A model generated the notes under the pieces. That model ran no database searches, had not been told where the DNA came from, and saw only the letters and a program-made list of their open reading frames with translations. Below are positions 23,499 through 35,237 of a stretch of DNA of 64,000 bases, piece after piece (position 1 is the stretch's first letter; the number at the start of each line of letters is the position of its first letter). Origin of the DNA: Yamagishiella unicocca (lineage: Eukaryota > Chlorophyta > Chlorophyceae > Chlamydomonadales > Volvocaceae); contig BDSL01000123.1 of assembly GCA_003116995.1 (NCBI GenBank), positions 213,532 through 277,531 of the forward strand. The letters are read 5' to 3'. A program made the translations under genes and the position numbers.

Positions 23499-26400
23499 AT
23501 GTCGCGCTCACCGTACAACTCTTATGTAAGGCCTGGCAGCTCCGGTAAAAATTCGCCGCTGCGGCAGTCGGCCCCTTCCCCGGCCGACGGCGCTTTGAGC
23601 GGAGATGGGAGTGGCGGGTGGGGCCTAAACTCGATGCTGCGCAATAGCGTTCACGCTGTGACGCCGCGGCCTCCAAGCAGCGAGCCTAGCCCACCCAGCA
23701 CGACGAACGTTGCCGGTGCGGCCAAGTCGCCCATGGCATTCCGCGCTCGACGCTTTAACAACGCCGGCTCTGGGTCCGACAACGATCTCAACGGCAGCGC
23801 GGGGACGGCGCCAGGTTTGCCTGACCCCAATCGAAGACGTAGCGGCAGCGAGAATCCCTCAAGCCCCACTGGCCAGGCGCAGTCCGGCACAGGGGCCCAG
23901 TCTCTCGGGCGACAGGTCAGCTCGGGCTCAACATCCTCGTCCGCCTCAATTCGACCTACCACCAGCCCATCCGGCAACATCCTCGCCGCCTTCAACGGCC
24001 AGTCCGTCCACGCTTCCCTCGACGGGACGGTCGTCGCGGGAGCGGCGGGCAAGGCACTCCGCCCAAAAAGCTCCGACACGAACGTTTCCAATGCCTCGAC
24101 CGCCAGCACGACAGCATCAAGCTCCGCCAGCAAGGTGCTCCGAAACCGCCTCTCAGAGGATGGTAAGCTGGCAGTACGGGGCCACAGCAGCAGACCGCGG
24201 GCTGGAAGCGCGTGAATGGGCCCCACGGCCTCGGGGCTTCCGGGCTTGTACCCTCACCTGTATGGGGGCTGGGGTTTCTGGACGGACGCAGTCCTATCAG
24301 TCGGCTAAGCCGAGGGAGAGAAGCCGTGCTGGCGGCTTGAGGGGTGGCGGGGGCAGGAGGAGGGAGGAAGGCGAAGGGACGGAAGCGGCAAAGGCGCGCA
24401 GGAGGGGTCAACAGGACATTTGATTGACGGCCGAATGGGACATAGGCAAAGGCGAGGAGAGACATGGGCGTGCGGCGGAGGCATCTGGGCTACCGGTTGG
24501 CGGGGCGCTTTGCGGCTTTGGAGGATTTACAGGAGGCGCAGTTGTTAGGTGGTGTGGGAGGCGGGGGACCCGGGACGGTGGGGAAGAGTGACCGTGCAGT
24601 CTGTCGGTCGAGGATGGGTCTGGAGGAACGGGCACCTGGGTCGGCTGCGTGGTCGGCACGGCGTCGGGATGGTTGGCGGGGAGACGCAGCCATGGGTGGG
24701 AGGAAGCGTGTTGGGGTAATGATAACCGCAGGAGCGGGCTCAGGTAGTGGTGGCTTCAGTGATGGGCGACTAGCGGGCGCGCTGCCGCTGGCGCCCTCAT
24801 TAACCCGGGGTCGGAGGGGTTGGGGCAGTAACACCGATAGGCCTAGGGCGAGATGAGGGCATCCCCACTTCCGAAGGCTGCCCTAGCGTCATGGGTGGGT
24901 GGAGTGTGTCGTTGCGCTGCCCAGGCTGGGGCGGCCAGCCCTGCTACAGGTGTAGCAGACAGCCACCGGCCGTCCAGCCGCCGGTCGCGAGCCACCACGT
25001 GCGCCACCCGGCGCGGTGTCCCCAGTTTGTAACATGGGGTGTGGTGCCCAATGGCATCGCTGGGCGCCCCCTCAACTGCCGAATGACGTAATGTTGACCC
25101 CGATCCGCGCCCCTGCCCCCGTCCTGCAGCCGGAGGTCATGCTGCGGGCGCCCCCACGTTGTCACTCCGGGAGAAGGTGGCCACCCTGCAGCGGACCAAC
25201 AAGTGAGTAGCGAGGCGGGGGCGAGGAAGGTGCGGGGAGGGGCGGGGAGCTCGCTCATGCACGTGGGGTTGCAGGGCTCGACGCAGCCGGTCAGCTGGGC
25301 GGGCAGTCAGCGGATTGCCTGAGTCGGCGGATTGCCTCCCTCTACCGAACTTTCTCTCATCCAAATTTGCCCTTCCGCCGCCGCAGGGCCCTGGAGCAGC
25401 AGCTTGCCGACGCTGCCAACGAGTCGCAGCAGCGGGTCGCCCAGCAGCAGGAGTCGCACGTGGCTGCCCTGGCGGTGCTGCAGCAGCGGGTGGCCTCCCT
25501 GGAGGGCCAGCTGGCGGCGCAGCAGCGCACCGCCACGGAGCTCACGCAGCGGAACACGCACTTGGCGGCGGCGCAGCAGCAGCTCAAGGCGCAGCTGGCG
25601 GAGGCCCGGAGGGCAGAGCAGGCCGCGGCGGCAGCCGCCGCCGCCAATGGCGGTCCCAACACGCCACCGCCGCCGCTGTCGCAAGACAAGTCGCTGGCGG
25701 ACTTGCACCGACCCAAGTCGGGGGCGGCCGGCGACGGGTCCCAGTCCCCCCGGACGCCGCTGTCTTGGGACGGACTACCCTCCGGCAGCCCTAGCAGCAG
25801 CAGTAGCAGCAGCACCAGCAGCAGTGGCACGGGGGGGACCTCGACAGCGACGTCGCAGCCCCACCTTGCGCACGGCGGCGGCGGCAGTGGCAACGGCAGC
25901 TTGAAGCGCGTGTCTGACGATACGCCGCCGCTGCACTCGCACCTGCGCCCCGTGTCGCCCAACGGCACCGCCACTGACCCGCGACCGCACACCGCTCCCC
26001 ACGCCGGCTACCTCGCCCGCAGCCTCTCCAACTCCGCAGACGCCCCCGCATCCCAAACAGCTGACGGAACGCTGCCCGCCGAACCCGCCTCCCTGCTCGT
26101 GCTGTCCCACTCCGAACCCGACATGTCGGCATCCGCGTCCTCCAGCAACGCCTCGGGGCACGCTGACGTGCGCCGCTCCAACTCCGCCGTCTCCGGGGTG
26201 CCCTCCGCCATCAGCGGCGACATTTACCTTGGCGGGGGCCCGCCGCCGGCGTCGCCCGTTGCCGCCGCTGCGGGGCTGTCCGGCGCGGGCGTGGCGCTGC
26301 TTGCTCGGCAGAAGAAGCTCATTGCGACGATGCGGATGCAGCTGCAACAGAAGGACTCGGCGTACTCGTTCCTGGCGAATGAGCACGCGGAGCTGGAGGG

Positions 26401-28038
26401 GCAGCTGAAGGAGGTGGAGGCGTCCAAACGGGAGTACGCGGCCAGGTGGGTTTGGACGCGGCGGCGAAGGCGGGCGGCGGGAGGGACGAGCGGCGAGGAG
26501 GGAGGAGCACGGGAGTTGTTGTTGGAGGACGTGGCAGCGGGGAGCGGGAGGGGCCGGGAGCGGCAGGGCGGGGATGCGAGGCGCAACGCTCTGGAACGGA
26601 AAATATGGCCTGCTGAGGTGGCTGACTGGCTGGGTTGCACCCCAGGGTCTCCGAGCGCCCCCGCTAGTGGTCCAAGGTCAGCAGTGACCCACATCGAGGT
26701 GCCAGTACACCAAAATAAGCGCCGCTATCTGCCTCTCCCGGCCGCCAACCCTGCTGCCCCTGCTGCTCCCCGCTGCCCCGCAGGTACGCCTTCATGGTCC
26801 TGGATCAGGACCTGGATGGACACATCCGCGTGGACCAGGTGCGTGCACGGGTTCGGGCCGGGGAGGACTGGGGCGGGGAGGAGAGTGAAATTGGGCAGGA
26901 CGGGGGGCGCGCGGGGGGCTTCCTACAGCACGGAATTGACCTCCAACACGGCTCACGTGTTTGTCCTCGCTCGATGTGTCGCGGCCCTCCTCCTCCCCCT
27001 CTTTGCAACCCCCTCCTCCTCCTGCTGCTGCTTCTGCTGCTGCTGCTGCTCACCGGGCGCAGGTGAGCTCCTTCGACATGTTTGGCTGCTACTCCTCCGC
27101 CGTGCTGGAGTACGCCTTCAAGCACTGGCGCTTCGCCTCGGGGTTCAAGGGCTACCTCAACATGGAGGACTTTGTCAAGTGAGTGACCGGCCGATTGGGG
27201 GGACGGGGATGGAGAGCCAACCGGCTAACATACAATTGAGAAGAAGCCATTGAAGGGAGGGGACCAGGCCTTTCTCCCCGTACCTTCTTCTTGCTGCCAC
27301 TACGCCGCTGCCCGGTCGGGGGCTGAGCGCTGCGTCCTCTCAGCACTGACCCGCTGTCCCACCGTCACCACGGCCACCGACTGCCGCCGCCGCCACCGCC
27401 GCCGCCACCCCTCCAGGTTCGTGTCCCTGTCCGACGACCGCACCAGCAAGGACTCGCAGCGCTTCTGGTTCGCCGTACTGGACCAGGACGGGGACGGGTC
27501 AGTGAGCGCGGAGGACGCCAAGTGGTTTTACGACGCTGTGGAGAAGGACGAGAACTCGTTCGTGGTGGGCTTCGAGGACCTGTGGCACCAGGTGCGGCGG
27601 CGGAGGCGGCGGGGCGGGAGGAGGATGAAGGAACAAGGGGAGGACGGGAGGGAAGGCGGTCGTGTCGGCGGCTGGTCGCGATCTCGTCACCGTTCCTGCT
27701 GCACGGGGCTGCCCACCCACCACCTTCCCGGCGGCCCACCCGCCTGAAGCGCAGTCGCAAGCGTCATCACAGAAAGCTCGCGCGCTTGGTTCTTTTGTGG
27801 TCGGCCGACCTCACGCGCTGACCCAGCCCGCCGATTCCCGTCCTGCCATTTGCCGCCCTCCCTCCCCGCCCAGCTCCTCGACATGATCCAGCCCTCCAAG
27901 CCCCGGCGCGGCTTCACCGCCGCCGAGCTGTGGAAGTGCAAGCTGGGGGCGGGCGTCATCGGGCTGCTGCTCAACCACAACAACATGCTGTTGCATCGGA
28001 CCACGGCGGAGTGGGGCAGGGGCGACTTCCCGCTGTAA
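23499..28038 (+). CDS. Coiled-coil protein with a C-terminal PP2A B''-like EF-hand region
   Basis: Exons: 23499-24162, 25130-25202, 25387-26445, 26784-26838, 27063-27178, 27417-27591, 27874-28038; 768 residues, phases consistent. ATG at 23499 starts MSRSPYNSYVRPG. Residues 1-221 are Ser/Pro/Asn-rich and probably disordered. A Gln/Ala/Leu heptad-rich coiled coil follows (about 230-310), then another Ser-rich stretch and a short helix (about 565-598). From about 599: EF loop DQDLDGHIRVDQ (606-617), FKHWRFASGFKGYLNMEDFV, a second loop DQDGDGSVSAED (678-689) followed by WFYDAV, and LLDMIQPSK. The order and spacing resemble the C-terminal half of PP2A B'' subunits (PR72/TON2), which target PP2A (family knowledge). 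Position 12 of the loops is Gln and Asp rather than Glu, so Ca2+ affinity may be altered. The B'' N-terminal half is not seen; a coiled-coil module occupies that place. Confidence 0.82.
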
Positions 28039-30965
28039 GACGCGGGATGGAGGACGGGGGGAAGGCCTGTGCCGGGACCAGCAGCCACCCCCACGCAAGG
28101 CGCTGCCTCCCTCTCGGCCGCATGCAACAGGGTGGTCGGGGTTGCCCGGCCACCGAGAAAAGCAGAGGCGGGGGACCGCTGGCTTGAGGCGCAGGCAGGG
28201 AGCACTATGCAAGTGGTGGATGTGGAGTTAGAGGGGCAGCCTAGCCCAGGGCTTGGCGGGAGGTAGGGCCTGTGTGGAGTTAGGCTGTGTAGGAAGGGCG
28301 ATGGCAGGACATGCATACATGTACTTGCACCACACGATGACGGACTGACAGGCAAGCCTTCATTTGACGCCGTATGGACTGACGTACTGGTACCGTACGA
28401 CACAGGGCACTTAGGCGAGGGGAGGGGACAGAGGATGCGGCCGCCAATGGGCGCGGGCCGCACGTTGGGCTTACCGCGGGTGTGTGTGTATCGCGCGCAT
28501 GGTGCTGGTGGTGCTAGCTGCGCGCTACGCTTCGGTCTGTACGGTTGCCGTATCGCGCGTTGTTGCGTTTCCACCTTCGCGTGATGGACCGTTGGCGGCC
28601 TGGATACCGGGCGTGGCGGGCCGAGGGAGCCGGGAGTGAGGGCCGCTTCCGGGGACCGGATGGGCGGAGGCGTCCGCACCTGCGCTGGCGGGAGGCCTCC
28701 AAGCCATCGCCCTGGGAGAAGGCGACGGGCGCCTGCCGGCGGCGGCACAGCCGCCGCGCATGCCCCGATGACCACAACCCGGGCCCTCGCCAGCCGCGGA
28801 CACAGAGCGGCTCCTTGTCGGGGCTCCAGCGTTGGAAGCCTGGCAGCAGCTCTACACAATGAGCTAGCAGCAGCTCTACACAGTGAGCTGGCGCGCCCGG
28901 TGCCTGTGCTTGTGCATGGTGGACGTCCATGCTTTGGCTGCGGTAGCTTTGGCTGTGTTCTCAACAAGAAGAAAGTTGTTGTTAATCAGGTCGACGGAGC
29001 TGCACACGGTAACGGCGTTCCTGGACGCGGCAGGCAGCAGCTTTGGGGGGGGATGCGCCTTCGTACAGCGCCACACGGTGGGACCGCGCGAGGGTGGCGA
29101 GGCCCTGCCAGCAGGGGTGCACTGCACTGCACGGTAGAGTGCGGTACGTCAGGTTGGGGTTGAGTGGCTCGTGGTTTCGGGGCAGCAGCCAGCGGTGTGT
29201 GGCACTAGTGGTGAGGGGAACTCGCGACACTGGCTGCTGCCACCACGGAAGGCCGCTCGGGGAGTGCGGCTGAAGCCAGGCCCTTCAGTGGAGGCTGGGC
29301 CCCACCCCACCCCACCTCACATCCGCGCTAACGCGCGCGCGTACGGTGCCTTGCTGAGAGACTCGGACCTGGTAGTGGCTCGACGCTGATTGACTCGGGG
29401 CCCAGTCGCCAGTGACGTGGCGTGCAGAAGAACGGCTGACTTGTGCATGGCAGTGTGAAGGGAAGATGAGACCGAGGCCCGAACGCGACTGCTGAACCGA
29501 AACGAACGCTGGTGAGGGGGGTCGGAGGAAGGGGTCGAAACGGGGGAAGAAGGGGGGCCAAATGGGCCTGGTGCTTGCATGTCCCCTGGCGTACGGCATT
29601 TCGAGCGAGGCGCGCACGAGTGGCGCTTGGCAGCATGCGCAATCCGCTGGCTTGCTGAGTATGGCTAGTACTTTTACTTACCTGAGGTGGGGCGGATGGT
29701 GATGGGGGTGCACGCTAGGGTTGGTAGCGGCCTGGTATTTACGCGTATCCTGCCTAGTGCGGGAGCGAGCACTGACCCCGGCGTGTGTGTATGGTGGTGG
29801 TGTTGGGGAAGGGGCGGTAGGATGTGGGGCAAGTAGGCATGTGGCGGCCCGGGGCCAGGCGCTGAGTCGGGGAGGCATAATGGCGGCGCCTGCGTGTGTG
29901 GTGTGTTAATTTACCGCTTAGTCGCGCCTGTGTGTATGTGTGGGGGAAGAAGCACGACACGAGACTGCGACCCTTCCTTGTTTATATGTCTGCGCATGAA
30001 TGTTTGGTCCGCGTGGCTGCTGCTGCACATAGGAGCTTAATAAACTGTGACGGGGGCACGTGCACATGATTAGGGGAATGAGGATGTAGGACGCACGAGA
30101 AGCTTTGCGTCGGGGGGTCATCATGATTTGACCAGTCAGGAAAGACATGTGGGCCCGGTCTTCAACGAAAACACCTTCCTCGTTGAGATGGGAGACTTGA
30201 TGCCGGGGTGGGTGGGGGCCAACGACCTGTAACCTCCACGTCCAATATGCCATCCGAACCTTTTCGCCAGGCGCTGTGTAATAGTAAATCATAATTTGTC
30301 CAGACGAAAACGCGAGCAGCAGTTGGGAACGACGATGACCGATGTAAACGCGCAGCCAAAGGCGCAGTTAATGCAGTTGCTGGCGGTCGCCCGAACCACC
30401 CAAGTGACTAAGTGGTGGCTGATGGTGCGGCGCTTGGAGAACCTTGGCTCGCCTCCTGCAGTAGGGTTCCGTGGGGGCTGCTAATACTCGCATTCTGCTA
30501 CGGATATCGTCACGACACCATTTAGATAATTGACGATGCTTGCGTTTTATAAGCAATATCTAAGCAGGGTAAAGACAGTGCTTCTGTACTAATCACTTGC
30601 ACGGCGCGTTTCGATATTATGCGGTGACGAAAAATTCCGTACCAGGTTGTCACGATGTTTTTTACGAGAGCAATTTTTTTGTCCGCTTCAATGTCGTAAA
30701 CGTCCATTTCAAACCTTTATCCACGAGGAGGTTCTACAGCTGCTTGGGCCACGTTGGGCTCCTTAGTTACGGTAGCGGAGTACCCTCGACCAACTTGCCT
30801 CAGCTAAATACAACGGCTTGTCAATCGTTGACACTTCTGCCGGTGCCAGGATACGGCGTTAGCTGGTTAGCTGCAACTTGGTGTGCCGTGGACTTGGTCC
30901 TTGCTCATTCCTACGGCCGGCCTGCCGGCCGGCCACAAGCTGTACTCAACCGGAGCACAGGCCCC
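28039..30965. other. Intergenic region upstream of proline dehydrogenase
   Basis: 2.9 kb with no supportable gene. It includes a 24-bp direct duplication (28843-28890) and GC-rich stretches with short overlapping open frames on both strands but no family signature. The 3' UTR of the EF-hand gene lies at the left and the PRODH promoter/5' UTR at the right; GC falls from about 30250 onward. Confidence 0.5.
28843..28890. repeat. 24-bp direct duplication
   Basis: Two adjacent 24-bp copies beginning GCAGCAGCTCTACACA, at 28843-28866 and 28867-28890, differ at two bases. The duplication is intergenic. Confidence 0.85.
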
Positions 30966-31016
30966 ATGCTAGGAGCAGGAAGTTCGCGACAGGTCTCCTT
31001 CTGCACTGGCAGCGCG

Positions 31017-34000
31017 ATGCAGCCGGCTGCTCGGCTTCTGTCCGGACTGCCCAGAGCTGGAGCGCGCCGTGGTCCGGTTCAACTGCAGGTTTTCAGAAAT
31101 TATGGCTTTCAGCCTGATAAGACTAAGCCAGAAGCCGACTTGACTTTCACGGTGCGTGGCCTAATCCTTGAAGGCGAGCGCCCCCCATATTACGTGCCTG
31201 TGATTGCCATAAGTAGGGTGCTAGGAACTGGGAAGTGGCAGAAGGGAGGCTTGCCTGCCGTGCGCCGTTACGCTACGCAACACTCGACATGGTCATGTTG
31301 CCTGTCAAAGCAGCGCGTGCTAAAGCGTGATCGGAGGGAAGGGAAGAAATCACAGGCGGAAGTGCTAGCAAAACGCCGGGAGCCGCGCATCAGTCGGAGA
31401 GCGCTGCGATGGTGATGCAGAGGACCTCCAGCGCCGCTTTTGCACAAACAAGCAATACACTGGGGGAAAGGGCTCTTACAGGCTGGCTCCGTGGATTGGC
31501 TCCACCACGCACCCACGAGGAAAGACGCACCCTCCCGCCTCGCGAGCAATGCACCCAGCATGGCGTCGGCAGCCAAACCAAGTTAGGTAGCGAGCGGACG
31601 GGGCCCTGATCTCTGCAACAATCCTCCCTTCCCCCGCCCCTGCTCCCGCTCCCCCCCCCCCCGCCCCCAGGATCATGCCGCCATTTTCGAGGGCCGCAGC
31701 ACCAGTGACCTGCTGCGCGCGCTGCTGGTGCTGCGTCTGTGCTCCACACAGTCCTTCGTGACCCACTCGGAGGCGCTGCTCGACCGCGCGCGGAAGCTGC
31801 TGGGCGAGCAGACTACTATGGGCGCCGTGAGCCAGTCCTTCTACAAACATTTCTGCGCGGGCAAGGAGCCGGCTGACGTGTGGAGCCGCATGAACGCGCT
31901 GCGGGCACACGGCATCGGCGCCATCCTGGACTATGCGGAGGAGGAGGACCTGCTGAGGCACTGCAAGCCGGCGGCTGGTGGTGCCGGTGGCGGTGCGGGC
32001 AGCGGCGGCAGCGAGGGCAAGGCGGCGGTGACGGCCAGGGAGCCGCTGGGGGGCGAGACGATTATTGGGTCGCGTGTGGCGGCGCGCACGTACGAGTATC
32101 AGGTGGGAGCTGGAGGAGGGGATAGGAGGGGTGTTAAGCCGCGGCGGGCAGGAAGTAGGAGCCGAGCACGGTGGGCTGGTGGTGGTGGGTGGTCCGGCGG
32201 GGGATGCTGGGTGAGGCCAGCATGCTTGTGAGCTCGTTGCTTGTCCCCCCTACCCCATGTCCCTTCTTGCAATTGTCGCGGTAACGCCCGCATTCTCCCA
32301 ACACCCCTCTCCCCCCGCAGGACAGTGAGATGTGCGAGCGCCACACCAGCGCTTTCCTGTCCGCCATCGACACGGCCGCCACACTGCCCGGCCAGGGCTT
32401 CGCCGCCATCAAGCTCACCGCGCTGGGGGACCCGGGGCTGCTGGAGCACCTGGCAGCGGCGGTTGAGAGCGTGCACAAGCTCTTCAAAAAGTACGACCTG
32501 GACGGCGACGGCTACGTCACGAAAGCGGAGTTTGAAGAGTGCTACGAGCGGCTGATGGTGGCGCAGGGTGGGTCCAGGGAGGGGGACTGGGTGGAGGGAT
32601 GGCTGGGTGGGTATTCATGGAATGGCAGTAATGGGAGTTGGGACGGGCAGCCGCTGCCGATAGCGCGGGTGACGTGCTGACGTCATTGGGCGAGAATGCC
32701 GTAGTCGTACCTGTCATGTTACGACAGCAGCACTTGAGGTCACGGGAACCGGTTACGATAGCGACATCGCGACTGGCGCCGAAACTCCAAACCAACCCCC
32801 ATCTCTGTGCTCCCCACCCCGGCACCACCACCGCCACCACCCGCCCCAGGCGACAGCAGCTCCATCGACGAGCGGTCGGAGCTCTGGCAGTCGCTGGACC
32901 CGCGCAACGAGGGGCGCATCGACTACATCAGCTGGGCGCACCGGCTGGACCTGCGCAACATGCCGGCCTTCGCAGCCTCCCTGGGGCGCCAGGCGGCGCC
33001 GACGGGTGCGTGGGGGGGCCCAGAGGTTTCGGCGGCGCCGGTGGCTGTGGTGGTTTCTGCTGCTGCCGCCGCGGCAGCTGCTACCGGTGTCGGGTCCTGT
33101 CGTCTGGAGGTCAGGGCCGCCCTCTGTCGTCTGCTTCCCGCTGCCCGCGCTCCCTCACCTGCACCTGCATGGCGTGCTGCTCGCCCTCCTGGCAGGCGGG
33201 GACCGGCCTTGGGAGCTGACGGCGGGGGAGCAGGAGGAGCTGAAGGCGTTGTTTTCGCGGCTGGAGAGGCTTGTGGAGCGGGCCGTCAGCAAGGTGAGGC
33301 CGCAGTGTGTCGGGGGAGGGGGGCTGGCGCAAAGACGCGGTTTGTACGATACAGGAATCGGAGGGCAGGAACTGTGTCAGGGGGGTGGCATTAATACCGG
33401 TTGCATGAACTGTGCCGGGTGGGGGGGAATAGCGAGATCAACCCGGGGGGGGAGGAACAAGCGCGGTGTGTGTGCTGGGTTTGAAATTGGGCGGTGTATG
33501 GCGGGGCAGCAGGTCATGGGAGGCCAGCAATGGGCGCGGCCGTCCAAGCACCCTGATGCGCCGCACTGGCGTCGACCCACGTCGCACTTCGGCTTCTAAT
33601 GTCCCCTTGCCGCTGTTCACTAGTCGCGCCCCATGCGCCCTCCTCGCGCCCCATGCACCACCACTGTCGGTTGCTTTGTCTCATGCGGACGGAGGCGCAT
33701 TTCCCCGCTCCTCACCTCACCGCCACCACCACCGCAGGGCGTCAAGCTGATGATCGACGCGGAGCAGAGCGCGCTGCGCCCCGCCATCGACCACATCGGC
33801 CACAACCTGATGCGGAAGCACAACACCGAGGCCGACACCACCGGCCAGGGCGAAGCGGTCATCTTCATCACCTACCAGACCTACCTGCGTGACGCCCGCG
33901 AGCGGCTGGCTGCGGACTTGGCCCGGGCGCAGCGGGAGCATTACACGCTGGGAGCCAAACTGGTGCGAGCGGGGGGAACTAGTGGCGGGGAGGCAGGGCG

Positions 34001-35237
34001 CGGGTGTTGTGGTCCGACCAGGGGGTCATGTCCGGGCGCAAGCGCAAGGTTCTCTTCGCATCTGCCTTGTGGCTCCAAACACGCTGGAGCGTGAAGCCAG
34101 CGGGTGGCTCTGCTGCAGCTACGCACATCCACACTCTTCTCTCGGGTGTCAATGGTATCCCTTTCTCCGCCTCTGCCCCTGTCGGTGCATCCGCTGTGGA
34201 GGAGTTCCTCACTCCTCACTCCTCTGGACCATCCCCTTCACCGGCCGTGGTTTGTCGGCCGTGGTTTCGCGGAATCTCTTAAAACCCTCAACCCTTTTTT
34301 TTGCCCCGCCCGCCCCCCCCCCTCGCGCCAGGTCCGCGGCGCCTACCTGCACCTCGAGCGCCGCCGCGCCGCCGAGGAGGGTCGCCCCTCCCCCGTGTGG
34401 GACCGTATTGAGGAGACGCACGCCTCCTTCGGCGCCTCCCTGGAGCTGCTGATGGGCGCCGTCAAGGCGGGCAACGCGGAACTCATGATTGGTTCGCACA
34501 ACCAGCCCAGCGTGGAGGCGGCGGTGTCGATGATGGCCAAGCTGGGGATGGACCCCTCGGAGGCGCCCGTGTATTTCGGCCAGCTGATGGGCATGGCGGA
34601 CAACCTGAGCTTCACGCTGGGCAGCCACGGATACAAGTGAGGGCCAGGCAGACGGGGAGGGGCTGCCGGTGCAAGGCCGGTGTACGCCGTGTACAGTGCC
34701 TTCGGCCCTGACGGGGTGCCGCCTGCTGAAGTCCGCACCCCCAGCCGCACCCGCACTCTGACCCAACCGCTACCCAACCGCTACCCAACCCGCAGGGTGT
34801 TCAAGTATTGTCCGTACGGCAGCGTGGAGAAGGTCATCCCGTACCTTCTGCGCCGGGTGAACGAGAATCAGTACATCCTTCAGGTGCAGTGCGTACCGCG
34901 GCTCGGTACCGGCGACAGCGGTGGAAGGATGGGGTAGCGAGGGCCTAGGGGCACCAGTCCGGCCCCCCGGCAGCCCCTCCCTTCCCTCCACACGCGGCGC
35001 TCCTTGCTCGCTGTCCGGTACCACGGGCCGAACCTCCGCCTTACACTGCGCCCCCGCCGTCCCCCCTCCCTTCCCCCGCCCGCACTGGGGCCACGAACGC
35101 AGGGCGGCAAGCAGGACGTGGCGCTGCTGTGGGCGGAGCTGTGGCGCCGCGCCCTGCACGACCCCAGCCGCTCCCCGCTGGCCCGCGTGCTGGCCTCCAC
35201 CAAGCTGGGCGGCACGTCCGCGTCGTCGGCCAGCTGA
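31017..35237 (+). CDS. PRODH: Proline dehydrogenase (FAD, mitochondrial) with inserted EF-hand
   Basis: Oxidises L-proline to pyrroline-5-carboxylate and passes electrons to the respiratory chain (family knowledge). Exons: 31017-31151, 31671-32102, 32321-32567, 32850-33005, 33196-33293, 33738-33962, 34332-34636, 34796-34883, 35103-35237; 606 residues. An in-frame ATG at 30966 would add 17 residues. MQPAARLLSGLPRAGARR looks like a mitochondrial presequence. Family blocks: LLRALLVLRLC, FYKHFCAG, GAILDYAEEEDL, GFAAIKLTALG, VKLMIDAEQS, LGAKLVRGAYLHLERRRA, ELMIGSHN, VYFGQLMGMADNLSF and YCPYGSVEKVIPYLLRR. A canonical EF loop DLDGDGYVTKAE (248-259), followed by a degenerate one (DPRNEGRIDYIS), lies between the GFAAIKLTALG block and the flavin-binding C-terminal half, suggesting Ca2+ control. 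An Ala/Gly/Ser linker sits near residue 150-170. Confidence 0.94.

Noticed and set aside
28514..28930. 138-codon minus-strand open frame
   Set aside because: No recognisable motif; Arg/Pro/Gly composition is expected from random high-GC sequence.
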